This document shows positions 1 to 5,716 of a stretch of DNA of 6,620 nucleotides, piece by piece. Made by a program: the position numbers and the translations under genes. The stretch comes from Actinomycetes bacterium (GTDB lineage Bacteria > Actinomycetota > Acidimicrobiia > Acidimicrobiales > UBA8190). Every line of letters starts with the position of its first letter. The stretch's first letter is position 1. The stretch is from the NCBI GenBank assembly GCA_021798135.1, contig JAJZYI010000191.1, positions 1 to 6,620 on the forward strand, in the 5' to 3' direction. The notes under the pieces were generated by a model that was not told the DNA's origin, did not search any database, and saw nothing but the letters and a program-made list of their open reading frames with translations.

Positions 1-314
1 GCCGGCGCCGAGCCCTGCGCGCCCGCGCCGGGGGGCGGCGCCGGCGAGGGTACCGGATGGCCCGGCACGGGCACACCCGGGGACACCGGCGAGGACGCGC
101 CAGGCGTTCGAGCCGGAGGGTCCGGCGGGACCGAGCCCGGCGGCACCCGGGGAGCCGGCGGGACCGAGCCCGGTGGTACCGGCGGGACCGAGCCCGGCGG
201 CACCCGGGGAGCCGGCGGTGCCGGCGGGACCCTGGGGTACGGGGCGGGCGCAGCGCCGGCAGGGGGCGCGGGCGGCGTCGCGCCGTCGCCACTCCCGGCC
301 GGGTTGCCGGTCAC
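1..314 (-). CDS. Partial Pro-rich protein, probable ABC-2 permease N-terminus
   Basis: The frame is open from a GTG at 314-312 to the left window edge, 104 codons with no stop. The GTG overlaps the TGA of the ABC ATPase gene in a GTGA arrangement (314-311), the usual sign of translational coupling. The visible protein is almost entirely Pro, Gly, Ala, Val and Ser, with recurring PPGSVPP and PAPRVPP blocks and one PYP near residue 27. No membrane segment or domain is reached before the edge. In actinobacterial ABC-2 exporters an ATPase gene is normally followed by its permease gene, and Pro-rich cytoplasmic N-termini before the first helix are common. The permease call is therefore inferred from position and composition, not from a recognised domain. 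The other reading frames here give Arg-rich, non-protein-like translations. Any secreted or membrane protein with a disordered N-terminus would also fit. Confidence 0.6.
   Translation of the reverse strand, partial: MTGNPAGSGDGATPPAPPAGAAPAPYPRVPPAPPAPRVPPGSVPPVPPGSVPPAPRVPPGSVPPDPPARTPGASSPVSPGVPVPGHPVPSPAPPPGAGAQGSAP
122..218. repeat. 40-bp direct repeat, two exact copies 57 bp apart
   Basis: Positions 122-161 and 179-218 are identical over 40 bp. A third partial copy of the 19-bp core (CCGGCGGGACCGAGCCCGG) lies at 155-173. The 57-bp period is 19 codons, so the repeat keeps the minus-strand frame and encodes repeated PPGSVPP and PAPRVPP segments. It looks like recent in-frame duplication in low-complexity coding DNA. 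Confidence 0.85.
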
Positions 315-1321
315 CACCGCCCTCGCTGGCCGGGCAACGGCTGCGGGCCGCCGACGGCACCCGGCCCGCCGGCACCGCTGCCGGCACCGCTGCTGGCACC
401 GGTGAGCTGGAAGAACAGGGACTCCAGGTCGGCGGCGCCACCGGTCGTCGTCGACGACATGGCCAGGACCACGATCTGGTGCTCGGCCATGATGAGCCCC
501 ACCCGTTCCGGCCCCACGCCCAGCGCCACCACCACGTCCGGCGGCTGCTCTCGGACGTCGATGCCGGCGCCTCGCAGCGCCGCGGCCAGGCGGGGCGCAT
601 CGTGGGTGCGCACCTGCACGGCGGCTGTGGACCCGGCGTGCATCAGGTCCGCGAGCCGCCCCTGGGCAGCCAGGCGGCCGGCAGAGACGATCACGACGTC
701 GTCGACGGTCTGGGCGGCCTCGGCGAGCAGGTGCGACGACACCAGGACGACCCGCCCCCTGCTCGCGTACCAGCGCAGGAACGAGCGGAGCCAGGCGATG
801 CCCTGGGGGTCGAGGCCGTTGGCCGGCTCGTCGAGGACCAGCACGTGGGGATCGCCGAGCACGGCCCGGGCCAGCTCGAGCCGTTGGCGCATGCCCATCG
901 AGTAGCCCCCGACGGCGCGGCCCGCCTCGGCGCCCAGCCCCACCAGGTCGAGGACCTCGTCCGCCCGCCGCCGGTCGATCCCCGCGGCGCTGCACTGCAC
1001 CCGAAGGTGCGAGCGCGCCGACCGCGCCGGGTGGAAGCCGGACGACTCCAGGACCGCGCCGACGGTGCGCGACGGGTCCGCCAGGTCCCGGTAGGCGACG
1101 CCGTTGACGAGCGCCGTCCCGGCCGTCGGGCGGACCAGGCCGAGGACGGCGCGCAGCGTGGTCGTCTTCCCCGAGCCGTTCGGCCCGAGGAAGCCGGTGA
1201 CGGTGCCCGGGCGGACCGTGAAGCTCATGTCGTCGACGGCCAGCACCGCGCCGAACCGCTTGGTCAGGTTGCGGACCTCGATCCAGGGGGCGGCCGCGCC
1301 GGGGGCCGGACCGGCGGTCAT
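311..1321 (-). CDS. ABC transporter ATP-binding protein (DrrA/BcrA-type exporter)
   Basis: This 336-residue protein is the nucleotide-binding subunit of an ABC exporter. It hydrolyses ATP on the cytoplasmic face to drive a membrane partner. Visible motifs are Walker A GPNGSGKT (residues 46-53), signature YSMGM (140-144) in place of LSGGQ, Walker B VLVLDEP (160-166), D-loop NGLD (168-171) and H-loop His197. The usual Q-loop glutamine is not seen; the stretch reads LESSGFHP (91-98), as I recall for many actinobacterial ABC-2-type ATPases. The family-typical ADLESLFFQLTG closes the domain, and a Gly/Ala/Pro-rich tail of about 30 residues follows. The ATG start precedes IEVRNLTKRFG correctly, though the Shine-Dalgarno is weak. 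The next gene starts inside its stop codon, so the two are probably translated together. The substrate cannot be told from the sequence; DrrA-like members export drugs or lipids. Confidence 0.93.
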   Translation of the reverse strand: MTAGPAPGAAAPWIEVRNLTKRFGAVLAVDDMSFTVRPGTVTGFLGPNGSGKTTTLRAVLGLVRPTAGTALVNGVAYRDLADPSRTVGAVLESSGFHPARSARSHLRVQCSAAGIDRRRADEVLDLVGLGAEAGRAVGGYSMGMRQRLELARAVLGDPHVLVLDEPANGLDPQGIAWLRSFLRWYASRGRVVLVSSHLLAEAAQTVDDVVIVSAGRLAAQGRLADLMHAGSTAAVQVRTHDAPRLAAALRGAGIDVREQPPDVVVALGVGPERVGLIMAEHQIVVLAMSSTTTGGAADLESLFFQLTGASSGAGSGAGGPGAVGGPQPLPGQRGRW

Positions 1322-1586
1322 GCGCTGGCCCCGCGCCGATCAGGCTGGGCACCCGGGCCCGGCCGCGACCTGCCGCCCCGCTCGTGTCGCGGACGCCGGC
1401 ATCGCGGCCCCGGTCCCATGTGCCCACGGTACCCGGCGCTGCCCCGGGTGGCCGGGCATCCGGGCGCCTTGGGCGGGCGGGCGGCCGGGAAGCGCCGATC
1501 GCCGGGCGGCCGATCAGGAAGCGCCGATCGCCGGGCGGCCGATCAGGAAGCGCCCATCGGGAGCCGGCCGGACGGTAGCCAGCCGG
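1322..1586. other. Non-coding gap between two minus-strand genes
   Basis: These 265 bp lie between the stop of the oxidoreductase gene and the start of the ABC ATPase gene, both on the minus strand. I find no credible gene here. The short frames that cross it have no family motif and overlap repeats. The right part holds a 29-bp tandem repeat with hairpin potential. The left part should hold the ABC promoter, but I cannot pick convincing -35 and -10 boxes. Confidence 0.7.
1488..1560. repeat. 29-bp tandem repeat, two exact copies plus a partial third
   Basis: Units at 1488-1516 and 1517-1545 are identical. A third, partial copy follows at 1546-1560 and diverges after GGAAGCGCC. Each unit contains an imperfect palindrome, GATCGCCGGGCGGCCGATC. 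It can fold with a GATCG/CGATC stem, a bulged C, a CC/GG extension and a GGGC loop, so transcripts reading out of the oxidoreductase gene would carry two adjacent hairpins. A related GCGCCGATCAGG lies near 1334-1345, just upstream of the ABC start. Function is unknown. Confidence 0.85.
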
Positions 1587-2519
1587 TCAGGAGACGGCGG
1601 GCAGCACCTCGGCGGCCAGCAGCTCCAGGTGGTCGAGATCGGCGAGGTCGAGCACCTGCAGGTAGGCGACCTCGGCCCCGGCGGACGCGAAGGCCTGCAG
1701 GCGGTCGACGACCTCGGCCGGCGTGCCGGCCGCACCGTTGGCGCGCAGCTCGCCGACGTCGCGCCCGATCGACGCCGCCCGGCGGCCGAGCTCGGCCTCG
1801 TCCGCCCCGCAGCACGCCACCAGCGCGACGGACCGGCGCAGGGTGGCCGGGTCGCGTCCTGCGTCGGCGCACGCCCTGTCGGCATCGCGCTGGCGCTCAG
1901 CGAAGAGCTCCAGCGGGGGGAAGGGCAGGTTGATCTCGTCGGCGAAGCGGGCCGCCAGCGCGGGCGTGCGACGCGGGCCCAGGCCGCCGACGATGACCGG
2001 CGGCCGCGGCGACTGCTGCGGGCGCGGCAGCCCAGGGTTCGCCTCGACGCGGTAGTGCGAACCGGCGAAGGAGAACGGCCGGTCCGGGCTCGCCGCCCAC
2101 ATCCCCTCGATCACCTGCAGCTGCTCCCGAAGGCGCTCGAAGCGCTCCGCCATGGGCGGGAACGGCACGCCGTAGGCCAGGTGCTCCTGGTCGAACCACC
2201 CGGCACCGAGCCCCAGCTCCACCCGGCCCCCGCTCATCTGGTCGACCTGGGCGACCGTGACGGCCAGCGGGCCGGGGAGCCGGAACGTGGCGCAGGTGAG
2301 CAGGGTCCCGAGCCGCAGGCGGGACGTCTCCACGGCGAGCCCGGCCAGCGTCGCCCAGGCGTCGGTGGGGCCCGGGCCCGGGTCACCGCCGCCCATGCGG
2401 AGGTAGTGGTCGGAGCGGAAGAACCCGTCGAACCCGAGCCGCTCGGCGGCGCGGGCGACGGCGGCCAGGTCCGCGTAGGTGGCCCCCTGCTGGGGCTCGG
2501 TGAAGACGCGCAGGCGCAT
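1587..2519 (-). CDS. LLM-class flavin/F420-dependent oxidoreductase
   Basis: This 310-residue protein belongs to the luciferase-like monooxygenase superfamily, single-domain TIM barrels that move hydride between a substrate and FMN or, commonly in Actinomycetota, deazaflavin F420. The N-terminal FTEPQQGATY (6-15), RSDHYL (35-40), the block around TFRLPGPLAVTVAQVDQMSGGRVELGLGAGWF (78-109), and the later PPVIVGGLG and RFADEINL strands match what I remember of the Rv1855c-like F420 group. F420 rather than FMN use is therefore inferred. The length is normal and no key block is missing. The ATG at 2519 is well placed, preceded by GAGG five bases upstream. No signal peptide is present, so it should be cytosolic. 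It stands alone: the neighbour upstream is divergent and 265 bp separate it from the ABC gene. The substrate is unknown. Confidence 0.93.
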   Translation of the reverse strand: MRLRVFTEPQQGATYADLAAVARAAERLGFDGFFRSDHYLRMGGGDPGPGPTDAWATLAGLAVETSRLRLGTLLTCATFRLPGPLAVTVAQVDQMSGGRVELGLGAGWFDQEHLAYGVPFPPMAERFERLREQLQVIEGMWAASPDRPFSFAGSHYRVEANPGLPRPQQSPRPPVIVGGLGPRRTPALAARFADEINLPFPPLELFAERQRDADRACADAGRDPATLRRSVALVACCGADEAELGRRAASIGRDVGELRANGAAGTPAEVVDRLQAFASAGAEVAYLQVLDLADLDHLELLAAEVLPAVS

Positions 2520-2597
2520 GCCCTCGTGCTACCACGCGCCGGCTCGCCGCACCGGGGCCCGGCGGCCGCACCCGGCACCTGACCGCACAGCGTGGGC

Positions 2598-2634
2598 CAT
2601 TGTGCTTGCATTGTGACGGCGCGTGCACGCGTCG
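2598..2634. promoter_or_regulatory. Divergent control region: direct repeat plus palindrome
   Basis: Between the divergent oxidoreductase and rpf-like genes are two CATTGTG copies (2598-2604 and 2609-2615) 11 bp apart, about one helical turn. Directly after them is a perfect 12-bp palindrome CGCGTGCACGCG (2620-2631). It extends to 2617-2634 with one mismatched pair. Both elements lie just upstream of the proposed rpf-like promoter. They look like regulator-binding sites, but no regulator can be named. Confidence 0.4.
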
Positions 2635-2645
2635 GGGGATCTGGC

Positions 2646-2651
2646 TAGCCT
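2646..2651 (+). promoter_or_regulatory. Candidate -10 box of the rpf-like gene
   Basis: TAGCCT fits the actinobacterial TANNNT -10 pattern and lies 37 bp upstream of the GTG at 2689. This would give a short 5' leader of about 30 bases containing the GGAG ribosome-binding site. No good -35 box is seen at 16-18 bp. If right, it rules out the longer start at 2623. Confidence 0.3.
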
Positions 2652-2676
2652 GCGCGGTGCTGTGTCCCGAAGCGGT

Positions 2677-2680
2677 GGAG
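2677..2680 (+). promoter_or_regulatory. Ribosome-binding site that decides the rpf-like start
   Basis: GGAG (within GGTGGAG) lies 8 bases before the GTG at 2689. The other in-frame GTGs, at 2623 and 2662, have no comparable site upstream. The signal peptide also begins directly after 2689. Confidence 0.6.
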
Positions 2681-2688
2681 CACGTCCC

Positions 2689-3693
2689 GTGCGCCTCGCC
2701 CGTCGCCCGCCGCTCTCGCTGGCGCGCGTCGGCGGGCTGGCGCTCGCTGCAGGCGCCCTGGCGGCGGCAGCGGTCCTGCCGAGCGCGCCCGCAGACGCCG
2801 GTCCCGTGACGGCGTCGGGCCTCGCCACCCAGGCCAGCGCCCTGCAGGCGGACCTGGTCTCGACCGCCCAGCAGCTGCACACCCTGGCCGCCGGCACCGT
2901 CGCGGCCTCAGCCCGCCTGACCGCCGCGAGCGCTGCCGTCCAGCACGACGCGGCGATGCTCGGCCAGCTGCAGCAGCAGCTGGCCGGGGCGACGGCGACG
3001 CTGCGCACCGTCGCCGTGCAGGCCTACATGCGCGACAGCGGCGGCAGCACCGCGCTGGCCATCTTCGACAGCTCCCCGACCGAGTCGGCGGCCCTGCGCG
3101 AGTACACGGCCCTGGCCGGCGTGACGGAGGCGGGCGCCATCGACCGCTTCCGGCGCGCCCACACCCTGGTGGCCCAGCAGGAGTCGGCGATGAAGGCCGA
3201 GCAGGCCGCCGCGACCGCCGCCTACGACACGCTGCAGCACCAGTACGCGGTCCTGCAGCAGACGGTGTCGCACGAGCAGGCCATGCTCACCGCCGTCCAG
3301 CACCAGCAGCAGGTGCTGGCGCAGCAGCAGGCGCTCGCCCGCCAGCAGGCTCTCGCCGCCCTCGCCCAGCAGGCCGCCCTCGCCCAGCAGGCCGCCGCCC
3401 GCCAGGGGGCTCCCCTGTCGGTGAACGTGGGTGCCCTCGTCCCGGCCGGCAGCTCCATGGCCCAGGACCTGGCCCGGCTGCGCGAGTGCGAGTCCGGCGG
3501 CAACTACCAGGCCGACACCGGCAACGGCTACTACGGCGCGTACCAGTTCGCACGGTCGACGTGGCAGGGCCTGGGCTACTCGGGGTTGCCGAGCAGCGCG
3601 CCGCCAGCCGTCCAGGACCAGGCCGCCATGCGCCTGGAGCAGGCGGACGGCTGGGGCCAGTGGCCCGTCTGCTCCGCCATGCTCGGGCTGTAA
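2689..3693 (+). CDS. Secreted Rpf-like transglycosylase with coiled-coil N-terminus
   Basis: The product is 334 residues from the GTG at 2689. A signal peptide is clear: the RLARR cluster, a hydrophobic core at about 14-30, and probable cleavage after ADA (37). Two Ala/Gln-rich coiled-coil segments follow (about 45-108 and 151-240), separated by a VQAYMRDSGGS...IFDSS segment resembling the hairpin region of PcsB/CwlO-like envelope proteins. Residues 257-334 form the resuscitation-promoting-factor/transglycosylase-like domain: LRECESGGNY with predicted catalytic Glu268, NTGNGYYG-like TGNGYYGAYQF, and QWPVCS. Cys267 and Cys328 match the conserved disulfide. Rpf enzymes cleave peptidoglycan glycan strands and act in growth and resuscitation. 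The coiled coil probably positions or restrains the enzyme in the envelope, by analogy only. A longer start at 2623 would add 22 residues but lacks a ribosome site. The gene is followed directly by a hairpin. Confidence 0.9.
   Translation: MRLARRPPLSLARVGGLALAAGALAAAAVLPSAPADAGPVTASGLATQASALQADLVSTAQQLHTLAAGTVAASARLTAASAAVQHDAAMLGQLQQQLAGATATLRTVAVQAYMRDSGGSTALAIFDSSPTESAALREYTALAGVTEAGAIDRFRRAHTLVAQQESAMKAEQAAATAAYDTLQHQYAVLQQTVSHEQAMLTAVQHQQQVLAQQQALARQQALAALAQQAALAQQAAARQGAPLSVNVGALVPAGSSMAQDLARLRECESGGNYQADTGNGYYGAYQFARSTWQGLGYSGLPSSAPPAVQDQAAMRLEQADGWGQWPVCSAMLGL
3361..3396 (+). repeat. 18-bp perfect tandem duplication inside the coiled coil
   Basis: CTCGCCCAGCAGGCCGCC occurs twice in a row and encodes LAQQAA twice (residues 225-236 of the Rpf-like protein). 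It lies in a longer LAQQ/ARQQ-rich tract from about residue 205. The duplication keeps the reading frame. Confidence 0.85.
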
Positions 3694-3726
3694 CGTGCGC
3701 CCGGCCCGCCGGCGGGCGGGCGCACG
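3694..3726 (+). terminator. GC-rich hairpin directly after the rpf-like stop
   Basis: CGTGCGCCC (3694-3702) pairs perfectly with GGGCGCACG (3718-3726). Inside it, after one bulged G at 3703, GCCCGCCGGCGGGC (3704-3717) is itself a perfect palindrome. The result is a 14-bp stem with a four-base CCGG loop. No T-tract follows, as is common for hairpin terminators in high-GC Actinomycetota. It lies between the rpf-like stop and the SRPBCC ribosome site, so it probably separates the two transcripts. Confidence 0.65.
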
Positions 3727-3750
3727 ACGCGGATGCCGGCCCGGCCGGCT

Positions 3751-3756
3751 GGGAGG
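3751..3756 (+). promoter_or_regulatory. Ribosome-binding site that decides the SRPBCC start
   Basis: GGGAGG followed by six bases leads to the ATG at 3763. The ATG ten codons upstream (3733) lies only 7 bases after the terminator hairpin and has no such site, so 3763 is the likely start. Confidence 0.75.
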
Positions 3757-3762
3757 TCACCG

Positions 3763-4233
3763 ATGGCACCGACCGACACCGTCACCGTGGAGCGCCGTGT
3801 GGCAGCCAGCCCGGCCACCGTGTACGCGCTCGTGAGCGACGTGACCAGGATGGGCGAGTGGAGCCCCGAGACCACCTCGTGCCGATGGCTGGGCGGTGCG
3901 AGCCGCGCTGCCGTGGGCGCCCGGTTCCGAGGCACCAACCGGTCCGGTCGGCGGCAGTGGTCCACCACCTGCACCGTCGTCCAGGCCGACCCGGCCACCG
4001 GCTTCGGGTTCGAGGTCAAGGCGGGGCCCGTCGCCATCGCCCGGTGGACCTACGACCTGCGGCACGACGGCGACGGCTGCGTGGTCACCGAGACGTGGAC
4101 GGACCAGCGCGCCCGCTGGATGACGCGGGCCGGCACCCTGCTCACCGGGGTCGCCGACCGGGCGGAGCACAACCGGCGCACCATGGAGCAGACGCTCGAG
4201 CGGCTCGCCAGCGCGGCCGAGGCGGCCGGCTGA
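3763..4233 (+). CDS. SRPBCC family protein (polyketide cyclase/START-like)
   Basis: This 156-residue protein has a single SRPBCC (START/Bet v1) fold, a small helix-grip domain with a deep hydrophobic pocket. The N-terminal strand VTVERRVAASPATVYALVSDVTRMGEWSPE (7-36) is the hallmark of actinobacterial Polyketide_cyc2-type members, and the MGEWSPE loop is typical. Strands follow (TTCTVVQADPATGFGFEV, VAIARWTYDLRHDGDGCVVTETWTDQ), then a long C-terminal helix from about residue 120 that closes the pocket. Length is normal and there is no signal peptide, so it is probably cytosolic. The ligand cannot be predicted: members bind lipids, polyketides or other hydrophobic compounds, and many have no known enzyme activity. 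It lies 69 bp after the rpf-like gene, beyond a terminator-like hairpin, and converges on the SGNH-like gene with 6 bp between the stops. Confidence 0.88.
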   Translation: MAPTDTVTVERRVAASPATVYALVSDVTRMGEWSPETTSCRWLGGASRAAVGARFRGTNRSGRRQWSTTCTVVQADPATGFGFEVKAGPVAIARWTYDLRHDGDGCVVTETWTDQRARWMTRAGTLLTGVADRAEHNRRTMEQTLERLASAAEAAG

Positions 4234-4253
4234 AGCCCCTTATGGGGTGCCGG
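4226..4253. terminator. Weak hairpin between convergent genes
   Basis: CCGGC (4226-4230) pairs with GCCGG (4249-4253) and CCCC (4236-4239) with GGGG (4244-4247) around a TTAT loop. It includes the stop codons of both the SRPBCC and SGNH-like genes, so it could end transcription from either side. The internal loop of unpaired bases makes it a modest candidate. Confidence 0.35.
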
Positions 4254-5697
4254 CGCCGACGTCCACGTCGCGGGCCGTCGCGGCGGCGAACGCCCGTGCC
4301 GCCGCTGCGGTGGCCCGTGCCGCGGCGGTGATCGCCGCCGGTACGCCCGCCGGAGCCCCAGGGCCACCAGCACCCGCCGGAGCCATCGGAACGCCGGCAC
4401 CCGCCATCGCCATCGCCAGCGCCGCGGAGCCGCCAGCACCCGCCGGATCCACCGCGCCACCGGCACCCGGCGCCGCGTGCGCCGCGCCGCCGGCACCTGC
4501 AGCACCCGCCGGAGCCCCTGCGCCCGCAGCACCCGCCGGAACCATCGCGCCGCCGGCGGCCGGTGCCGTGGTCGACGGAGCCGCGGGGTTCCGGGGCCGA
4601 CGGGCCGGGGCCGCGGCCAGGGGGCGGGCCGCCGAGGTGGTGCCGGCGAACGCCGGCGAGGCGGCCAGGACCTCCTCCTGCCACCGGGCGACGGCCGCCT
4701 GGCGGAGCTCGTCGGCATAGGGGACGAGGAGCTTGCGCACCGCGGCGGCGATCCGCTTGTGCCCCTCGTCGCCAGGGTAGGTGCCGTCGGCCAGCTCGTC
4801 GGGACCGAGCACCGATCCGCCGTCGAGCAGGGCCAGGCGCTCGTCGGCGACGGCGAGCGCGGTCACCACGTCCTCGACGGACCGCCGCAGGTCCGACAGG
4901 GTGGCCCCCAGGACGTTCGGCGTGTCCTCCGCCGCCGGCCGGCACGTCGGGCTCATCACGACGAGCGGCACCTCCGGGTGCCCGGCCCGGACGAGCTGCA
5001 CGAAGGCGCGCAGCTCCTCCACGAGCATCGGCGTGCTGTGCGGCGGCCGGGACCAGCATCCCGTCCCGACGGCCACCACCACCGCCTCGGCGGGGGTGCG
5101 GGCGATCATCTGGGCGACCGCCGGCTCCAGCCGGGTCGTCCCGGAGAAGCCCAGGTTGCACACGTCGAGACCGAGGGTGCGCCCGGCCACGGCCGACCAC
5201 GACCCGACGGGGGACGACGCCAGCCAGCCCTGCGTGACCGCATCCCCGTACACCAGGCAGCGCGGCTGGCGGGGCGCCGGCCGCAGGGCCCCGTCGACGG
5301 GCTGGATCTGGTGGACGACGGGCCGCATGCCCTCCGGCAGGTAGATCACGGCCGCCGCGTCGGGGTCGCCGACGAGCGGGACCACGACCTCGCCGTCGCC
5401 GAGGACGGCCGGCACCTCGGCGATCCGGCGCCCCGAGCGGAAGGCCACGAACGAGCAGCCCGCACCGTCGCCCCGGTAGCCGAGGTCCGCCGTGGTGGTC
5501 CGGTAGCGGAGCCGGACGGCGGAGGCGTCGCCGACCACCTCGATCCGGACGCCGACGGGCAGCGTGGCGGAGGACCAGACGTCGCCGGGAACCTGGTCGG
5601 CCTCCTGCGGGTGCAGGCGAGGGTACGCAGCCGTGCCCGTGGGCGGGAAGGCCCACCCTCGCACGAACGGCTCGGGCTGTTGGGGGCGTGCGGTCAC
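4240..5697 (-). CDS. SGNH/GDSL-hydrolase-like protein, probably catalytically dead
   Basis: The GTG at 5697 lies five bases after GGAGG. The 485-residue protein has three parts. Residues about 1-140 look like the beta-sandwich that precedes SsfX3-like SGNH esterases. Residues about 145-330 carry the SGNH fold blocks: YGDAVTQGW (150-158) at block I, NLGFSG (181-186) at block II, VGTGCW (210-215) at block III and DGTYPGDEGH (304-313) at block V. SGNH hydrolases need Ser in GDS, Asn in the block III GxN and His in the DxxHP motif. Here these are Ala153, Gly213 and Tyr307, while Asp304 and flanking residues remain. Ester hydrolysis by the usual mechanism is therefore unlikely, and a binding or regulatory role is possible. 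Residues 345-485 are an Ala/Gly/Pro-rich tail. No signal peptide is seen. The long frame is intact, so it is not an ordinary pseudogene. Confidence 0.82.
   Translation of the reverse strand: MTARPQQPEPFVRGWAFPPTGTAAYPRLHPQEADQVPGDVWSSATLPVGVRIEVVGDASAVRLRYRTTTADLGYRGDGAGCSFVAFRSGRRIAEVPAVLGDGEVVVPLVGDPDAAAVIYLPEGMRPVVHQIQPVDGALRPAPRQPRCLVYGDAVTQGWLASSPVGSWSAVAGRTLGLDVCNLGFSGTTRLEPAVAQMIARTPAEAVVVAVGTGCWSRPPHSTPMLVEELRAFVQLVRAGHPEVPLVVMSPTCRPAAEDTPNVLGATLSDLRRSVEDVVTALAVADERLALLDGGSVLGPDELADGTYPGDEGHKRIAAAVRKLLVPYADELRQAAVARWQEEVLAASPAFAGTTSAARPLAAAPARRPRNPAAPSTTAPAAGGAMVPAGAAGAGAPAGAAGAGGAAHAAPGAGGAVDPAGAGGSAALAMAMAGAGVPMAPAGAGGPGAPAGVPAAITAAARATAAAARAFAAATARDVDVGAGTP
4368..4540. repeat. Interspersed 14-bp repeat in the SGNH-like tail
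   Basis: CAGCACCCGCCGGA occurs exactly at 4368-4381, 4434-4447, 4500-4513 and 4527-4540. The start-to-start distances are 66, 66 and 27 bp, all multiples of three. In the minus-strand frame they encode PAGA-type segments of the Ala/Gly/Pro tail. Diverged copies fill much of the space between them. Confidence 0.8.
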
Positions 5698-5716
5698 CGG
5701 CTCCTCCGTCGTGGCC

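Noticed and set aside
1488..1560. CRISPR array suggested by the 29-bp repeat length
   Set aside because: The copies abut directly with no spacers, there are only two full units, and no cas gene is present.
173..1933. 586-codon plus-strand open frame opposite the ABC ATPase and oxidoreductase genes
   Set aside because: Its translation is Arg/Pro/Gly-rich with no family motif. It crosses two genes with clear domains and the repeat-bearing gap, as expected of antisense frames in very GC-rich DNA.
1104..2582. 492-codon plus-strand open frame opposite the oxidoreductase gene
   Set aside because: It is a shadow of the LLM gene. The composition is unlike a protein and no domain is visible.
2612..2627. 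CRP-type TGTGA-N6-TCACA site upstream of the rpf-like gene
   Set aside because: Only the left half TGTGA is present. The right half does not match at the required spacing.
2623..2688. Longer GTG start for the rpf-like protein, adding 22 residues
   Set aside because: No ribosome-binding site precedes it, it would put polar residues before the signal peptide, and it overlaps the operator-like palindrome and the -10 candidate.
3733..3762. Upstream ATG for the SRPBCC protein
   Set aside because: It sits 7 bases after the terminator hairpin with no ribosome site, while the ATG at 3763 has GGGAGG at ideal spacing.
4247..4720. 157-codon Ala/Pro-rich plus-strand frame
   Set aside because: It looks protein-like only because the GCC/GGC-rich tail repeat of the SGNH-like gene reads as Ala/Pro/Gly on both strands. 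It has no domain and no ribosome site.
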